A stretch of DNA of 54,385 nt from Halomonas sp. GTDB taxonomy: Bacteria > Pseudomonadota > Gammaproteobacteria > Pseudomonadales > Halomonadaceae. Below the pieces are notes generated by a model, which was not told the origin of the DNA, ran no database searches, and saw only the letters and a list, made by a program, of their open reading frames with translations. A program made the translations under genes and the position numbers. Positions 1-8,205 of the stretch are shown one piece after another. The stretch spans positions 1 to 54,385 of the forward strand of contig NZ_JAFIFK010000022.1 in the NCBI RefSeq assembly GCF_020832045.1, written 5' to 3'. Each line of letters starts with the position of its first letter. The first letter of the stretch is position 1.

Positions 1-1
1 C

Positions 2-157
2 ATGGCGGCCGGCGAACTCAACGACCGGGCGCTGGCGCTGCTGGTGGAGAAGGGGATTGCCGCACCGGGAGATCATGTCATCCTGACCCGGGGCGATCAC
101 ATGAACGCCCACGGTGGGACCAATACCCTGAAGATTCTCGAGGTAGGCCAACCATGA
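2..157 (+). CDS. pyk: Pyruvate kinase, C-terminal fragment (partial)
   Basis: The last 51 residues of pyruvate kinase, which converts phosphoenolpyruvate and ADP to pyruvate and ATP in the last step of glycolysis. The 5' part lies outside the window. The fragment reads in one frame to a TGA at 155-157 and carries the C-terminal pattern of the enzyme: a GD-x-VILTRGD strand, then GGTNTLKILEVG, the usual end of the allosteric domain. The stop overlaps the ATG of mgsA by 3 bases, which suggests translational coupling and links glycolytic flux to the methylglyoxal shunt. The family call is firm; which isozyme (PykA or PykF type) cannot be decided from this piece. Confidence 0.85.
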   Translation: MAAGELNDRALALLVEKGIAAPGDHVILTRGDHMNAHGGTNTLKILEVGQP

Positions 158-633
158 CCGACAGCCGCCCCCGGCGCAGCGTGCGGCGCACCCTGCCGGC
201 ACGCAAGCGTATCGCCCTGATCGCCCATGATGGCAAGAAGAGCGAGCTGCTCGAATGGGCCACACGCTGGCGCGACACCCTCGCCGAGCACGAGCTGGTC
301 GGTACCGGCACCACGGCAGGGCGGCTCTCGGCGAGCCTCGGGCTCGAGATGGAGGGATTGATGAGCGGCCCGCTGGGCGGCGACCAGCAGATCGGCGCCC
401 GCATCGCCGAGCAGCGCCTCGATCTGCTGATTTTCTTCTGGGACCCTTTCGCGCCCCAGCCGCACGACCCCGATGTGAAGGCGCTGCTGCGCCTGGCCGC
501 GCTGTGGAACGTGCCGGTGGCATGCAATGCCGCCAGCGCCGACTTCCTGGTCAGCTCACCGTGGCTCGGCCAACCCTACGAGATGGCCATTCCAGACGCC
601 GACGCCTGGATGGCTTCACGCAACCCACAATAA
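154..633 (+). CDS. mgsA: Methylglyoxal synthase
   Basis: 159 residues, the usual size. The enzyme converts dihydroxyacetone phosphate to methylglyoxal plus phosphate, a bypass of lower glycolysis when phosphate is short. Visible family motifs are KRIALIAHDGKK near residues 18-29, GTTAGRL (substrate phosphate binding), SGPLGGDQQIGA near residues 70-81 with the catalytic-region aspartate, and FFWDPF near residue 98. It overlaps the end of pyk and is followed after 41 bases by pgi, so the three form a central-carbon cluster on one strand. The N-terminal 17 residues are rich in arginine and may be slightly longer than in Escherichia coli. Confidence 0.93.
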   Translation: MTDSRPRRSVRRTLPARKRIALIAHDGKKSELLEWATRWRDTLAEHELVGTGTTAGRLSASLGLEMEGLMSGPLGGDQQIGARIAEQRLDLLIFFWDPFAPQPHDPDVKALLRLAALWNVPVACNAASADFLVSSPWLGQPYEMAIPDADAWMASRNPQ

Positions 634-674
634 CGAGAGATGGCGGGCCAAGCCCGCGCACGTGCGAGGAAACC

Positions 675-2333
675 ATGTTTCAGCTTACCCGCAGCGTCAC
701 CTGGCAGGCCCTCATGCGGCTTCGCCAGGACACCGCCGACGACCGCATCCGCGATTACTTCAGTGCCGATCCCCAGCGCTTCGACAAGATGAGCCTGCGC
801 GTCGGCGGGCTGTTCCTCGACTACTCCAAGCATCTTGTCTCCGAGGCGGTGCTGGCCAAGCTGATCGAGCTGGCCGACCACTCCGCGCTGGTACAGCGGC
901 GCGCTCAGATGTTCTCCGGCGATATCATCAACGTCACCGAGGACCGCCCCGTCCTGCACACCGCGCTGCGCAACATGGGCGACGCCCCGGTAATGGTCGA
1001 CGGCAAGGACGTGATGCCAGAAATCCGCCGCTCCCGTGAGCAGCTGCGCCAGTTCGCCGAGGCCGTACGCAGCGGCGCGTGGAAGGGCTACAGCGGCAAG
1101 CGCATCCGCGACGTGGTCAATATCGGTATCGGCGGCTCCGACCTCGGCCCCAACATGGCCTGCCGGGCGCTGCTCAAGCACCGCCATCCCGAACTCAACT
1201 TCCACTTCGTCTCCAACGTCGACGGCGCCCATATCCAGAAGGTGCTGGCCCGCCTTGACCCGGCCTCCACGCTGTTCATCGTTTCGACCAAGACCTTCTC
1301 CACCCAGGAGACCCTGCTCAACGCCAAGACGGCTCGACGCTGGTTTCTCGACAACGCCGGTGAAGAGGCCGACATCGGCGCTCACTTCGTCGCCGCCTCC
1401 ACCAACAAGAAGGCCGCCATGGCCTTCGGCGTGCGTGAGGAGAACGTGTTCGAGTTCTGGGCCTGGGTAGGCGGGCGCTACTCGATGTGGTCCTCCATCG
1501 GCCTGCCCATCGCCCTGGCGGTGGGCTTCGACGGTTTCATGGAGATGCTCCAGGGCGCCTACGAGATGGACCAGCACTTCCTCGCCGCGCCCTTCCGCGA
1601 GAACATGCCGGTGCTGATGGCCCTTATCGGCATCTGGCACATCAACTTCATGGGCGCCGAAACTCAGGCCATCGTGCCCTACGACCAGGCGCTGCATCAG
1701 CTGCCCTCGTTCCTGCAGCAGCTCGACATGGAATCCAACGGCAAGTCGGTGGATATCTTCGGCCATCCGGTGGACTACAAGACCGGCCCCATCGTCTGGG
1801 GCCAGACCGGCTCCAACGGCCAGCACGCCTTCTTCCAGCTGTTGCACCAGGGCACCCGCTTCGTGCCGATCGACTTCATCGCCTCATTAGAGCCGGAGCC
1901 GGGCATGGAGGAGCACCACTTCGCCCTGCTCACCAACATGCTGGCCCAGGCCAACGCCTTCATGGAAGGCAGTCAGCGCGGCAGCCGTCTCGACCCCTAC
2001 AGCTGCCCCGGCAACCGCCCTTCCAGCGTACTGCTGCTCGACGAGCTGACGCCGAAGAACCTCGGCGCGCTTATCGCGCTCTACGAGCACAAGGTGTTCG
2101 TCCAAGGGGTGGTCTGGAACATCAACTCCTTCGACCAGTGGGGCGTGGAGCTGGGCAAGCGCATCGCCGGAGAGATCAGCGAACGTATCGACGAACATAG
2201 CCAGGACTTCGACGCCTCGACCCAGGGGCTGCTGGCACTCGTGCGCGAACGGTTTCGCGGCGAAGCCAATACTCCGAGGCCGGCCAAGACGGGTAAGCCC
2301 GCCAGGAAAAGCCCCGAGAAGACCAAACGCTGA
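675..2333 (+). CDS. pgi: Glucose-6-phosphate isomerase
   Basis: 552 residues, in the range of bacterial Pgi. It interconverts glucose 6-phosphate and fructose 6-phosphate in the cytoplasm. The start at 675 is chosen because GAGGA sits 5-10 bases upstream; an open frame continues further upstream but only as a shadow of mgsA. Visible motifs: DVVNIGIGGSDLGP (phosphate-binding loop near residue 150), the VGGRYSMWSSIGLP signature, the GAETQAIVPYDQ segment, and KVFVQGVVWNINSFDQWGVELGK near the C-terminus holding the catalytic-region lysine. The last ~20 residues form a Lys/Pro/Arg-rich tail (RPAKTGKPARKSPEKTKR) beyond the usual fold. Confidence 0.96.
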   Translation: MFQLTRSVTWQALMRLRQDTADDRIRDYFSADPQRFDKMSLRVGGLFLDYSKHLVSEAVLAKLIELADHSALVQRRAQMFSGDIINVTEDRPVLHTALRNMGDAPVMVDGKDVMPEIRRSREQLRQFAEAVRSGAWKGYSGKRIRDVVNIGIGGSDLGPNMACRALLKHRHPELNFHFVSNVDGAHIQKVLARLDPASTLFIVSTKTFSTQETLLNAKTARRWFLDNAGEEADIGAHFVAASTNKKAAMAFGVREENVFEFWAWVGGRYSMWSSIGLPIALAVGFDGFMEMLQGAYEMDQHFLAAPFRENMPVLMALIGIWHINFMGAETQAIVPYDQALHQLPSFLQQLDMESNGKSVDIFGHPVDYKTGPIVWGQTGSNGQHAFFQLLHQGTRFVPIDFIASLEPEPGMEEHHFALLTNMLAQANAFMEGSQRGSRLDPYSCPGNRPSSVLLLDELTPKNLGALIALYEHKVFVQGVVWNINSFDQWGVELGKRIAGEISERIDEHSQDFDASTQGLLALVRERFRGEANTPRPAKTGKPARKSPEKTKR

Positions 2334-2361
2334 GCACGGCCTGGCACCCGGTAGCGGGCCG

Positions 2362-2754
2362 TCAGCCGTGGCGAGCCCGCACGAATCGATCGCCCAACCA
2401 GGCGGCGGCGAGCCACAGCGGCACGCTGAGCAAGACGTAGAGGAATGCCAGGCCGGGCCGACCGTTTTCGAGTAGATGCAGCGTCTCCAGGCTGAACAGG
2501 GAAAAGGTGGTAAAGCCGCCGCAGAAGCCGGCCACCAGGAAGGGTTGCCATCGGGCAGCCCTGCCGCCGCGGTGCAACGAGGCATGAGCGGCAAAGGCAG
2601 CGATCAGCCACGAACCCAGCAGGTTGACGACCAGCGTGCCCCAGGGAAAAGCCGGTCCCAAAACGGCCAGCGTGCCCACCGACACCAGGTAGCGCAGCGA
2701 CGTTCCCAGGGCACTGCCCAACCCTACCGCCGCATAACCGCGCCAGCCGATCAT
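2362..2754 (-). CDS. crcB: Fluoride exporter CrcB (second of a pair)
   Basis: 130 residues with four predicted membrane helices, typical of the CrcB/Fluc family of dual-topology fluoride channels. Family features visible are the N-terminal GSALGTSLRYLVS segment, FPWGTLVVNLLGSWLIA with the conserved Asn of helix 2, and GFCGGFTTFSLFSLET, the Phe-rich pore helix. Its start overlaps the stop of the upstream crcB by 4 bases, so the two are probably co-translated. Paired crcB genes normally encode either two parallel isoforms or an obligate heterodimer; which applies here cannot be told. The short gap to pgi (convergent) has no clear terminator. Confidence 0.9.
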   Translation of the reverse strand: MIGWRGYAAVGLGSALGTSLRYLVSVGTLAVLGPAFPWGTLVVNLLGSWLIAAFAAHASLHRGGRAARWQPFLVAGFCGGFTTFSLFSLETLHLLENGRPGLAFLYVLLSVPLWLAAAWLGDRFVRARHG

Positions 2755-3131
2755 GTCACGCTCCTAGCCAGCCACCAGCCCAGGGCGGCCAGAGCCAATC
2801 CAGCTACCAGTGTGGTTGTCACGTTGGCAAGTGCGGCACGCCGACGACCGCTGCACCACAGATCCAGGCTCTGCAGGCTTAACGAGGAGACGGTGGTGTA
2901 ACCGCCCAGCAGGCCTACCACCAGCAGCAACCAAGAGCGCGGTAGGTCCACCTCATGGGACAAGCCAAGCCAACCGGCCAGCCCACCCGCGAGCAGGGCG
3001 CCGCTTAGATTGACCGCGAGCGTTCCCCAGGGAAACGTCGATCCCATCCGCCTGGCGAACAGGTCGGCAACAGCCAGGCGCGCCATGCCCCCGAGCGCCC
3101 CACCCGCTGCCATCATCAGCAGTAACCCCAT
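2751..3131 (-). CDS. crcB: Fluoride exporter CrcB (first of a pair)
   Basis: 126 residues starting at MGLLLMMAAGGALGG; the frame is open 10 codons further upstream but this ATG fits the family N-terminus. It shares with its neighbour the pattern GGALGGMARLAVAD, FPWGTLAVNLSGALLA and GLLGGYTTVSSLSLQSL, i.e. the conserved Asn and the aromatic/Thr-rich pore helix of Fluc channels. First gene of a two-gene operon. No sequence resembling the fluoride riboswitch was found upstream, but a minus-strand hairpin with a T tract sits 67-95 bases before the start and might act in the leader. Confidence 0.9.
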   Translation of the reverse strand: MGLLLMMAAGGALGGMARLAVADLFARRMGSTFPWGTLAVNLSGALLAGGLAGWLGLSHEVDLPRSWLLLVVGLLGGYTTVSSLSLQSLDLWCSGRRRAALANVTTTLVAGLALAALGWWLARSVT

Positions 3132-3197
3132 GCTCACACGTATCCCACCCTTTCGCTGCACCGAAGGACGATGCTAGCCGAGTCGAAGCATGTGAAC

Positions 3198-3226
3198 AAA
3201 AAAAGAAGCCATCCGGGGCGGATGGC
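3198..3226 (-). terminator. Minus-strand intrinsic terminator upstream of the crcB pair
   Basis: GCCATCCG/CGGATGGC is a perfect 8-bp stem with a 3-nt loop, followed on the minus strand by TTCTTTTTTT. It points towards crcB, yet no minus-strand gene precedes it: the next gene, at 3433, is divergent. It may end a short leader or an unannotated RNA. The rest of 3132-3432 holds AT-rich sequence (3280-3350) suited to divergent promoters and no credible ORF. Confidence 0.6.
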
Positions 3227-3432
3227 AATAAAGGGGGATGTCGAACTTGTTGCAGGGAATCGCGCCAAGGGATGACGCAATGTAAATATTACACAAGTAG
3301 AATTATTTGTACACCATCTGCACAACAATCTGAGTAATGTACCTAATCATTCGTTCCCGGCCACATGAACACGTATGATTACCGTTACGCAGCACGATGT
3401 CCCTGCCGACACGCCCGAGATGGAGGTCACGC

Positions 3433-5748
3433 GTGATAGCACAACGGATCCTTGCCTTGCTGGTTGCCTGGCTCTCGATCACCTTACTGGTCGCAGCACC
3501 GGCAATGGCCCAACCCGCCGACAATGACGCCGCACCCGCACCCGAGGTACTCGCCGAACTGCTCGAAAACGAGCAGACCCGGCAGCAACTGATCGAGCAC
3601 CTGCGCCGACAGGCCGCCACCGACCCGACGCTTGCCGCCGAAACCGCCCGGGCGGATGGCCCGATATCGCTGCCCAGGCAGCTGGCCGAAATTACCAGCC
3701 GCGTAGTCAGCGATATCGGCGGCGAGGTACGCAACGTGGTCGAGGTGGTGGTGGGCCTTTTCACCGCCGATGCCGACGCCGTCTTCGACTGGGGGGAGTT
3801 CGTCACCGCAGCGATCAACCTGGGCCTGGTCATCGCCGCCACCTTCGCGCTGTTCCTGCTATTTCGGCGCTTGTCACGACCGCTGTTCTCCCGGCTGAGC
3901 CTATGGTCGCAGCGGGAGAGCGCGCTCAATCCCATTATCCGTCTGGTACTGTGCGTTGCCGTCGCTGCGCTGATCGATGCGCTGGTAGTAGCACTCGCCT
4001 ACGTGGGCGGCAACCTGATCGCCACTTTCGCCATTGGCGAGGCCGGCGAGCTCTCGACCCGCGCTTCGCTGTTCCTCAACGCTTTCTTGATCATCGAGCT
4101 CATCAAGGCGGCCATTCGCATGCTGTTCGCATCGCGCTATGAGGGACTGCGGCTACTGCCCATATCGGCCACCGAGGCATCTTACTGGAATCGCTGGCTC
4201 GCCCGGCTTATCGGACTGGTGGGCTATGGCCTGCTAGTGGTGGCGCCGCTGGTCAGCGTTTACACGACGCCGACGATGGGGCAGGCCGTGGGCGCCCTGA
4301 TCATGTTCGGCGCCTTCTTCTACGCCGTGGCGGTAGTGCTCAGGAACCGTCTGCGGATTCGCCAAGAGCTCGATGCCATGGCGGCCCGATCCGATTTCAC
4401 GGCCAGCCGGATCTCGCTGCGGCTGTTCGCGCGCACCTGGCACCTGTTCGCCCTCGCCTACTTCCTGATGGTTCTGGTGCTGACCCTGACGCGCCCGGCG
4501 GACGCGCTACCCTTCGTGCTGATAGCAACGGTCAAAACCGTGGCCGTAGTGGTGGTGGGCATGCTGCTGTCGAGCCTACTGACTCACATCATCGGGCGTC
4601 GCATCCGTCTTTCCGATGACATGCGTCGCAAGCTGCCACTGCTTGAGCCGCGGCTGAACAGCTATGTGCCCAACGCCCTGCGGGTCATCCGCACGATCAT
4701 TCTCATTGCCGTGGTGCTACTGGTGCTGGACGCCTGGGGCGCCTTCGACCTGGCCGCCTGGTACGCCACTGAACGCGGTCGTGGACTGGTCGGTACGCTG
4801 GTCAGCGTGGCGGTAATCCTGCTGCTCGCCATTGCCGTATGGCTGGGGCTGGCCAGCCTGATCGAACACAAGCTCAACCCCGAGACCGGCACCGGTGAAC
4901 CCGATGCCCGCGCCAAGACACTGCTGTCCCTATTTCGTAATGCCTTGGCCATCGCCCTGATCACCATGACCGGGATGATCATCCTGGCTGAAATAGGTAT
5001 CAATATCGGCCCGCTGATCGCCGGTGCCGGTGTGCTCGGCCTGGCCATCGGCTTCGGTGCGCAGAAGCTGGTTCAGGACATCATCACCGGCATCTTCATT
5101 CAGGTGGAAAACGCCATGAATACCGGCGATGTGGTCTCGGTAGGCGGCATCACCGGCACCGCCGAGCGGCTCAGCATACGCTCGGTAGGTATCCGCGACC
5201 TCTTCGGCACCTACCACATCGTGCCCTTCTCCAGTGTCGACACGGTGTCCAACTTCATGCGCGAGTTCGGCTATCACGTCGGCGAGTACGGCATCGCCTA
5301 TCGCGAGAGCATCGACGAAGCGATCGTCGTCCTGCGTGAAGCCTTCGACGAGCTGGCCGCCGACGAGACTCACAAGATGAACATCGTCGCGCCGTTGGAG
5401 GTAGCCGGCGTCACGGGTCTCGGCGATAGCTCGATCAATATTCGCGTGCGCATCAAAACGACCCCGGGCACCCAGTGGGGCGTGGGGCGCGCCTACAACC
5501 GCCTGGTCAAGCTGCACTTCGACGCCAAGGGTATCGAAATCCCCTTCCCGCACACCACGCTCTACTTCGGCGTGGGCAAGGAGGGCGAAGCACCGCCGGC
5601 CAACGTGCGCCTGATGCAGCAGAACTTCGACATCGACGGCCGCCCCGGCGGCCAGCCCCGCTCCGGCGAAAGCAGCCGCGAAAGCGAGGACGACCCGCGC
5701 TCGAAGCCGAACCCCGTGTTCAAGGGCGATTACGAGGAGAAAGACTAG
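3433..5748 (+). CDS. Large mechanosensitive channel of the MscS family (YbiO-like)
   Basis: 771 residues from GTG 3433, preceded by GGAGG at a 5-6 base gap; an in-frame ATG at 3397 lacks such a site. Residues 1-27 form a signal peptide ending in APAMA-QP. A periplasmic segment of about 100 residues follows, then roughly ten membrane helices. The MscS core is near residues 530-590: the pore helix is rich in Gly/Ala (LIAGAGVLGLAIGFGAQKLVQD), then the beta domain GDVVSVGGITGTAERLSIRSV. Such channels open under hypo-osmotic shock and release solutes, which suits a halophile that accumulates ectoine. Size and multi-helix architecture resemble E. coli YbiO; the specific orthologue is inferred. Confidence 0.9.
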   Translation: MIAQRILALLVAWLSITLLVAAPAMAQPADNDAAPAPEVLAELLENEQTRQQLIEHLRRQAATDPTLAAETARADGPISLPRQLAEITSRVVSDIGGEVRNVVEVVVGLFTADADAVFDWGEFVTAAINLGLVIAATFALFLLFRRLSRPLFSRLSLWSQRESALNPIIRLVLCVAVAALIDALVVALAYVGGNLIATFAIGEAGELSTRASLFLNAFLIIELIKAAIRMLFASRYEGLRLLPISATEASYWNRWLARLIGLVGYGLLVVAPLVSVYTTPTMGQAVGALIMFGAFFYAVAVVLRNRLRIRQELDAMAARSDFTASRISLRLFARTWHLFALAYFLMVLVLTLTRPADALPFVLIATVKTVAVVVVGMLLSSLLTHIIGRRIRLSDDMRRKLPLLEPRLNSYVPNALRVIRTIILIAVVLLVLDAWGAFDLAAWYATERGRGLVGTLVSVAVILLLAIAVWLGLASLIEHKLNPETGTGEPDARAKTLLSLFRNALAIALITMTGMIILAEIGINIGPLIAGAGVLGLAIGFGAQKLVQDIITGIFIQVENAMNTGDVVSVGGITGTAERLSIRSVGIRDLFGTYHIVPFSSVDTVSNFMREFGYHVGEYGIAYRESIDEAIVVLREAFDELAADETHKMNIVAPLEVAGVTGLGDSSINIRVRIKTTPGTQWGVGRAYNRLVKLHFDAKGIEIPFPHTTLYFGVGKEGEAPPANVRLMQQNFDIDGRPGGQPRSGESSRESEDDPRSKPNPVFKGDYEEKD

Positions 5749-5767
5749 ACCTGAAAGCTGCAGGAAC

Positions 5768-5793
5768 GGGGCTGCCATGGCAGCCCCTTTTTT
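5768..5793 (+). terminator. Intrinsic terminator of the MscS-type gene
   Basis: GGGGCTGCCAT/ATGGCAGCCCC forms a long GC-rich hairpin (5768-5787) followed by six T, 20 bases after the stop codon of the channel gene. It lies just before the convergent end of the AI-2E family gene. Confidence 0.9.
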
Positions 5794-5801
5794 GCGTTCC
5801 G

Positions 5802-6869
5802 CTAGGTGAGCCGACTCTCCTGCCGTGGCCAGGCCAGCAGCAGGGCCTTCACCAGCGTGGCGAGGGGAATCGAAAAGAACAGCCCCCAGAAGCCCCAGAT
5901 TCCGCCGAAGAAGAGTACCGCCACGATGATCGATACCGGGTGCAGATTCACCGCTTCGGCGAACAGCAGCGGGGCCAGAACGTTGCCATCCAGGGCTTGG
6001 ATCACACCGTAGGCAACGATCACGTAGAGGAAGGGCTGAGTAAGGCCGAAGTGAAAACCTGCCACTGCGGCAACGGGTAGCGTGATCACCGCCGCCCCGA
6101 TATAGGGAATCAGCGTCGAGAGCCCTACCAGCATGCCCAGCAGCAGCGCATAGGGAAGCCCGAAAAGCGCAAAGGTGGCATAACTGACGGCGCTGACGAT
6201 CAGGATCTCGACCACTTTCCCTCTCACGTAATTGCTCAGCTGACTCTCCATTTCCACCCAGATTTCGCTCATCAAAGTGCGCTTTTCAGGCAGCAGGGGG
6301 AGGAGAAAACCGAGCAGCAACACACGATCCTTCAGCAGAAAGAGCACCAGAATGGGCACCAGGATCAGGTAGATGATCAAGGTCATCACATTGCCGAGCG
6401 AGGCGATGGACAGCGCCAGGAGTCGCTGACCAAGCTGGGTGGCCTCACGGCCCGCCATCGCAGTCCACGCCTGAATCTGCTCGGGACTCACCAGGTTGGG
6501 GAAGCGGGCTTCGAGTAGTTCCAGCAGCTCATGCCCCTGATTGACGATGTAGGGTATCTCCTGCAGCAGGCCGGTAAGCTGGGTCCAGACCAGCGGAATC
6601 AGTAGCAGCACCACCGCCAACAGCAGGCCGATGAAGACGAGGAATACGGCAATGACGGCGACCAGATGGGGGACGCCCCGACGAGTGAGCCGCGACACCA
6701 ATCCCTGGAGCAGAAAGGCTATCACCAGGGCCGTCAAAAAGGGCGCCAGCATGCGCCCCAGCCACAGCACCGCCGTGAAGCCAACGACGAGCAAGATCAG
6801 CAAGATCACTGCCTGCTCATCGGAGAAGTAGCGCGACGTCCAGCGCTGCCAGATCTGCTTCAGTGCCAC
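5802..6869 (-). CDS. AI-2E family transporter / PerM-like permease
   Basis: 355 residues from GTG 6869, which has AGGAGG 6-11 bases upstream; the longer open frame to 7181 is antisense to hemY and lacks support. About eight membrane helices with the arrangement of this family: two N-terminal helices (ILLILLVVGFTAVLWLG; LTALVIAFLLQGLVSRL), a soluble middle domain around residues 95-190, then a helical C-terminal half with LSTLIPYIGAAVITLPVA and GNVLAPLLFAEAVNLHPVSIIVAVL, the diagnostic core. Members export autoinducer-2 or act as Na+/H+ antiporters; the name says nothing sure about substrate. In a halophile an ion-exchange role is plausible but unproven. Confidence 0.85.
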   Translation of the reverse strand: MALKQIWQRWTSRYFSDEQAVILLILLVVGFTAVLWLGRMLAPFLTALVIAFLLQGLVSRLTRRGVPHLVAVIAVFLVFIGLLLAVVLLLIPLVWTQLTGLLQEIPYIVNQGHELLELLEARFPNLVSPEQIQAWTAMAGREATQLGQRLLALSIASLGNVMTLIIYLILVPILVLFLLKDRVLLLGFLLPLLPEKRTLMSEIWVEMESQLSNYVRGKVVEILIVSAVSYATFALFGLPYALLLGMLVGLSTLIPYIGAAVITLPVAAVAGFHFGLTQPFLYVIVAYGVIQALDGNVLAPLLFAEAVNLHPVSIIVAVLFFGGIWGFWGLFFSIPLATLVKALLLAWPRQESRLT

Positions 6870-6887
6870 GTTGTCCTCCTGCGACAC

Positions 6888-6911
6888 GAGAAAGGGGCGC
6901 CATTGCGCCCC
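6888..6911 (-). terminator. Terminator-like hairpin after hemY
   Basis: GGGGCGC/GCGCCCC with an AATG loop on the minus strand, then TTTCTC. It sits between the end of the hemCDXY operon (6946) and the start of the AI-2E family gene (6869). The T tract is short, so it may be only partly efficient. Confidence 0.6.
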
Positions 6912-6945
6912 CTGAATTGCTTCGACGTTTCGATGCGCTACAGGC

Positions 6946-8205
6946 TCAACTCGCCTTGGGTTGCTCTTGAACTGCTGCCTGTGAGTCGACCGGCTCGGCC
7001 GGTTGCGGCAGAGAGGGCAACGACTTGTCGAGCAGCTCGACGCTCTGGCGATAATAGAGCTGGCTCTTGTTATGCTCGCCCAGGTTGGCGTAAAGCCGAG
7101 CCAGTTCGGCGCAGACCAGGCCGCTGGGGCGCTGCCGCTGGCTGGCCTCGAAGTACTCCTGGGCCTTGCCCCAATATGCATTGCGCAGCGACAGGCGACC
7201 GAGGGTCAGCAGCAGGTCGGGGTCGTTGGGCCTCTCCTGCAGCCACTTCTCGGCATGCACCAGCTGCCGCTTGGGATCGACATTGAGCAGGCCGTAGCGC
7301 AACACGAGACGGCTGTCCCAATGCTCCTTGAGCGAGTGGCGCAGCAGCCGCTCGGCAATACCCTCTTCGTTGCCGCGTACCAGGGCTTCGGTATAGAGCA
7401 CCACGAGCTCGACATTGCCACGCAGGGGATCCGGCATGTCGGCCCACAGGCTGCGGATGCGCTCCACGTTGTCCGGATCGCGCGCCTCGTGAACCAGCAG
7501 CTCCTTGTAAGCTCGCAGCTCCAGCTGGTTACGCTCCTGGGGCGAGATCAGCTGGCGCGACGCCAGGCGCGGCATCAAACGGCGCAGCCCCTCCCAGTCG
7601 TTGACACTGAGATAGGCCTGCTTGAGCTGCTTCAGCACCTGGGGATGGTTGGGCATCTGGCGATCGAGACGGGTCAGGATGGCCAGCGCCTCCTCGTACT
7701 GCTGGCGATCCAGCATCAGCTGGACCTGCATGAGTCCCACCGCACTGTCGGCCCCCTCGGTGGAGAGATGAGCACGCTTGAGCAGCGTGTCGGCCTGTTC
7801 GTAGCGCCCCTGGTAGTGTGCCGCCAGGGCGGCGGAGAGATAGTTGACCAGCGGGGTACTGGAGTCGTCAGCAGCCTTGACCAGCGATTTCTCGGCGCGC
7901 TTCCAACGCCCTTCGGCCAGCGCCACCAGCCCCCTCACGGTACGCTTCATGGCGTTGCGGTGCCGGGTCCGGCGGTTCCACACCTTGAGACGGCTAACGG
8001 GGTAGCTCATGCGTGTCAGCAGGCGCAGCACGAAGTGCACGACCAGGAACAGCGCCATCAACAATACCAGGCCGAACCAGAACGAGGTCTGATAGGAGGT
8101 GTCGCCCACCCGCACCAGCCAATAGCCGGGCACCGAGACCATCAGCTGACCAAGCAGTGCCCCCAGCGCGAGGCCGAAGAGAACGATCAGCAGCAGCTTT
8201 CTCAT
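6946..8205 (-). CDS. hemY: HemY, inner-membrane TPR protein of the haem operon
   Basis: 419 residues. Two N-terminal membrane helices (residues about 3-25 and 40-62) precede a cytoplasmic tetratricopeptide-repeat domain, visible in stretches such as LAILTRLDRQMPNHPQVLKQL and DPDLLLTLGRLSLRN. Proteobacterial HemY of this type is not the protoporphyrinogen oxidase of Gram-positives; it is thought to scaffold late haem-synthesis enzymes. Last gene of hemC-hemD-hemX-hemY; its start overlaps the hemX stop by 4 bases. A short tail is rich in Pro/Ala/Gln. Family call is firm, molecular role less so. Confidence 0.92.
   Translation of the reverse strand: MRKLLLIVLFGLALGALLGQLMVSVPGYWLVRVGDTSYQTSFWFGLVLLMALFLVVHFVLRLLTRMSYPVSRLKVWNRRTRHRNAMKRTVRGLVALAEGRWKRAEKSLVKAADDSSTPLVNYLSAALAAHYQGRYEQADTLLKRAHLSTEGADSAVGLMQVQLMLDRQQYEEALAILTRLDRQMPNHPQVLKQLKQAYLSVNDWEGLRRLMPRLASRQLISPQERNQLELRAYKELLVHEARDPDNVERIRSLWADMPDPLRGNVELVVLYTEALVRGNEEGIAERLLRHSLKEHWDSRLVLRYGLLNVDPKRQLVHAEKWLQERPNDPDLLLTLGRLSLRNAYWGKAQEYFEASQRQRPSGLVCAELARLYANLGEHNKSQLYYRQSVELLDKSLPSLPQPAEPVDSQAAVQEQPKAS

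Noticed and set aside
576..1847. Long minus-strand open frame opposite pgi (423 codons)
   Set aside because: Low-complexity, His/Val/Gly-rich translation without domains; it is the antisense shadow common in GC-rich genes.
3132..3300. Fluoride riboswitch before crcB
   Set aside because: The conserved 5' GG-x-GATGG-x-GTTC core and pseudoknot partners could not be placed; only the terminator stem resembles its 3' end by chance.
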